Below, in pieces: positions 62,301-64,000 of a stretch of DNA of 64,000 nucleotides. The DNA comes from Spirodela intermedia. Taxonomy: Eukaryota; Streptophyta; Magnoliopsida; Alismatales; Araceae. A program made the translations under genes and the position numbers. Below the pieces are notes generated by a model that searched no databases, had not been told where the DNA came from, and saw nothing but the letters and a program-made list of their open reading frames with translations. The first letter of the stretch is position 1. Every line of letters starts with the position of its first letter. The stretch is from contig LR746269.1 in the NCBI GenBank assembly GCA_902729315.2, positions 3,854,001 through 3,918,000 of the forward strand. The letters run 5' to 3'.

Positions 62301-63494
62301 ATTTAAATTTTGCCCTTTCCATAACGTTCTTTAAAACACAAATAAATGCTTAGAATCGCGAGTAAAGGCAATTCTTGAAGAATTTAGCTAGTATGCCACT
62401 TTTGAGCCCATCAATATAAAACATTCTTTGGAAGGACACCAGCTTAATTCCATGCTAGGTTTACATATTACGTACATGACATACAGAATAACAACTACGA
62501 GATGCAAAAAACTGAACTTCCTGAACACCTGTCAATCATGCTGACTCTCGATGAGTTTTACCATGAATGGGAAAAGAAAACTGCCATAAGAATGGTTGCA
62601 CAACATATTAAAAAAAAAAGCCTAAAACCTCGATACAGGATACTCAGGATAATTAAAAAGGTAGAACTCATAACATCTCATCTAATTTTAGTGAAATCCT
62701 CATTTGGATGACCACGTATGAATAAATGATAAATGATGGCCTCTCCAAACAACAAGAAGCTGTGTTGTTCACTTAATCAGATAATATACTTAACACGTTC
62801 GCATGGGCAAAAGTTATCTTCCACAAAAATAACAATATTCCGGTGGGAGCTGCTCTCCTTCGCACACATCTCAAAGCTCTTCGCGAATCATACTTGAAAG
62901 GAAGGCCCTAAGGAACTTGAGAGGAATCTTCCGTTATGACCCCAAATGAACAAGAGTATAACCCCAGAAAAATCCGACAATCGCGCTCGAATAATTACTC
63001 AAGAACCACAACTTACGTCGCCAAGATTGATTAACAATGGCTTCCACAAAACCTTCTAATCTGAGGTGGAACCGAATTATAAAGCTAACACGGAGAGAAG
63101 AATCATAAAAGAAAATATTTCGAAACTGTGAAAGGTGCACACCAAATGAGAAGGCCACGAACGCGCCCGCAGGGAGCAAGAAGGACGCCACCTGCTTGAC
63201 AGGAAGGGGAAGAGAGGAGCCTTGCTCGGAAGACAAATGGTTGCCTTCTCCACCGCCTCTATCCGTTACTACTCTTCGACCCTTCCCGGAAGCAGCTCTA
63301 GGGATGAGAGTCCGACATCTCCTCCCCTTGGGCTCTCCTGGAAGAAATCCACGCCATAGAAACTGCTTCTGATGATGCTTCCGATACTCCTGGTGCCTAG
63401 GGAGGTCGCCGTAGCCGTAGCCGTGCCGCTGGGAAGGGAGGAGGTGGCCCACCCTGAATCCGAGTTGCTGGGATGAGGTCAGGGCGTAGCCCAT
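53383..63494 (-). CDS. EMB2004: EMB2004-like leucine-rich repeat (RNI-like) protein
   Basis: Seventeen exons on the minus strand: 63494-63143, 61537-61319, 61028-60970, 60807-60670, 58448-58374, 58268-58185, 58085-58024, 57782-57713, 56538-56463, 56375-56245, 55724-55665, 54760-54686, 54595-54491, 54418-54323, 53825-53745, 53649-53548, 53451-53383. Phases agree at every junction and give 617 residues, close to the ~600 aa of Arabidopsis EMB2004 (At1g10510, embryo-essential by name; its molecular role is not clear to me). The N-terminal ~70 residues are basic and Arg/His-rich, consistent with an organelle targeting peptide, followed by a hydrophobic patch (VASFLLPAGAFVAFSF). Then come an AKELRTFQRVDMSG entry and some twelve ribonuclease-inhibitor-type LRRs of about 28 residues (e.g. 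LRVLELNNNMIDYSG, LLWLNLYMNDMCDEG, LSTLDLRANGLGDDG), several being single exons. The C-terminus is RDHVYEMNEKELNIYF. The gene name rests on recalled similarity, not a search. Confidence 0.9.
59541..60277. repeat. 57-bp x 13 minisatellite inside intron 4 of the EMB2004-like gene
   Basis: Thirteen head-to-tail 57-bp units start at 59541, 59598, 59655 and so on every 57 bp to 60225; the last is slightly truncated. Each carries ttcttcaccaatcaagtcta, then tgaaattattccacagttca, then a variable caaccca-type linker. Because 57 is a multiple of 3 and the unit has no stop in two plus-strand frames, frames of 291 and 263 codons run through it, reading as 19-residue repeats (SPIKSMKLFHSS... and FFTNQVYEIIPQFT...). 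One lacks an ATG at its start and neither has a recognised domain. Variants such as V/A, T/S and M/T recur in the same order in copies 5-6 and 9-10, showing block duplication. It lies wholly within the 58449-60669 intron and is therefore most likely non-coding. Confidence 0.95.
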
Positions 63495-63595
63495 ATATGA
63501 TGGCAGCGACTGCAGCTAGCTGCTCGCTGAAAAAGATTAGACGATGAACTTCCCAATGCACTTTGAACAAAAATAGAGAGAGAGCGAGAGAGAGC

Positions 63596-63629
<34 letters not shown>

Positions 63630-64000
63630 GAGACAGAGACGAACGCGCCCAGAGAAGGGACTCTGACTGATCAAGCAGGAACCCGGATGGAAGAAGAGGA
63701 AGAAGAAGGGGTCGGGAGGCGGAGGGCCCGACGGAGTAAGAGAAGCTCAGCACTGAAAGTGCCCGTTATCACCTCCGGATATTTTTAGTTTAGCCCATGA
63801 ATTATATTATATGTCATTAAAATCTAGGTTAAATAAATAATTAACTACCTATTTAAATCTTGAGCTTTTAATCTGAATAATTTGTGATTAAAGCCCAGTG
63901 GAATTTGTGGCTCATCGCAACAACGCCAGGCCGAATTAAGCAACCTTATAACTAAGTCCCAAATTTTAAGGAGAAAGAGAGATGAGAGAGGATCTGCATA
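63495..64000. promoter_or_regulatory. Upstream region of the EMB2004-like gene
   Basis: Immediately upstream (on the minus strand) of the start codon. It contains a (GA)n tract at about 63574-63641, read as CT in the gene's sense direction, like the CT-rich leaders of other genes here. Beyond 63775 the sequence becomes AT-rich. A 118-codon minus frame (63397-63753) crosses the repeat in a different frame from the gene and is not called. Confidence 0.5.

Overview
This window is nuclear DNA of a flowering plant. It has spliceosomal introns, plant-only gene families (IRX15, an EMB2004-type leucine-rich-repeat protein, an LRR pseudokinase, a chloroplast precursor), degenerate plant LTR retrotransposons and very long CT/GA microsatellites. 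Very GC-rich genes (the IRX15-like and LRR kinase genes) lie beside genes of ordinary composition in an AT-rich background. That pattern fits a monocot, but this is an inference from composition only.

Layout. 1-22 kb is gene-poor: diverged direct repeats (a ~2-kb unit duplicated at 3.2-6.9 kb), a degenerate ~88-bp periodic AT-rich tract (8.5-9.3 kb), a GC island (10.3-11.2 kb), one unrecognised ORF behind a 650-bp CT/TATC microsatellite (14.5-15.5 kb), and a decayed Ty3-gypsy-like element (20.4-22.0 kb, minus). 23.2-25.6 kb holds an LRR receptor-like pseudokinase in two exons (plus). 25.6-35.4 kb is AT-rich and contains a badly decayed Ty1-copia element (28.4-32.0 kb, minus). From 36 kb gene density rises: an IRX15-type gene (36.7 kb, plus); an 11-exon EME1 gene (38.8-44.3 kb, minus); head-to-head with it a two-exon chloroplast-type acidic protein gene (44.8-47.9 kb, plus); a small serine-rich protein gene (51.8 kb, plus); and a 17-exon EMB2004-like gene (53.4-63.5 kb, minus).

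Exon models for the split genes were built by hand. Every junction was checked for reading phase, for GT/GC-AG boundaries and for continuity with the family. The totals close in frame: 676 aa pseudokinase, 623 aa EME1, 151 aa plastid protein and 617 aa LRR protein. Two of the 28 introns use GC-AG borders.

The genes do not form one pathway. They cover receptor-like signalling, xylan/secondary wall formation, DNA joint-molecule resolution, a probable plastid function and an essential LRR protein. I found no convincing new multi-gene system. The most unusual items are the two GC-AG introns, three SUMO-interaction-like motifs in the EME1 N-terminus, a 57-bp x 13 minisatellite inside an intron of the LRR gene that is open in two frames, and the duplicated 2-kb repeat whose second copy looks heavily deaminated.
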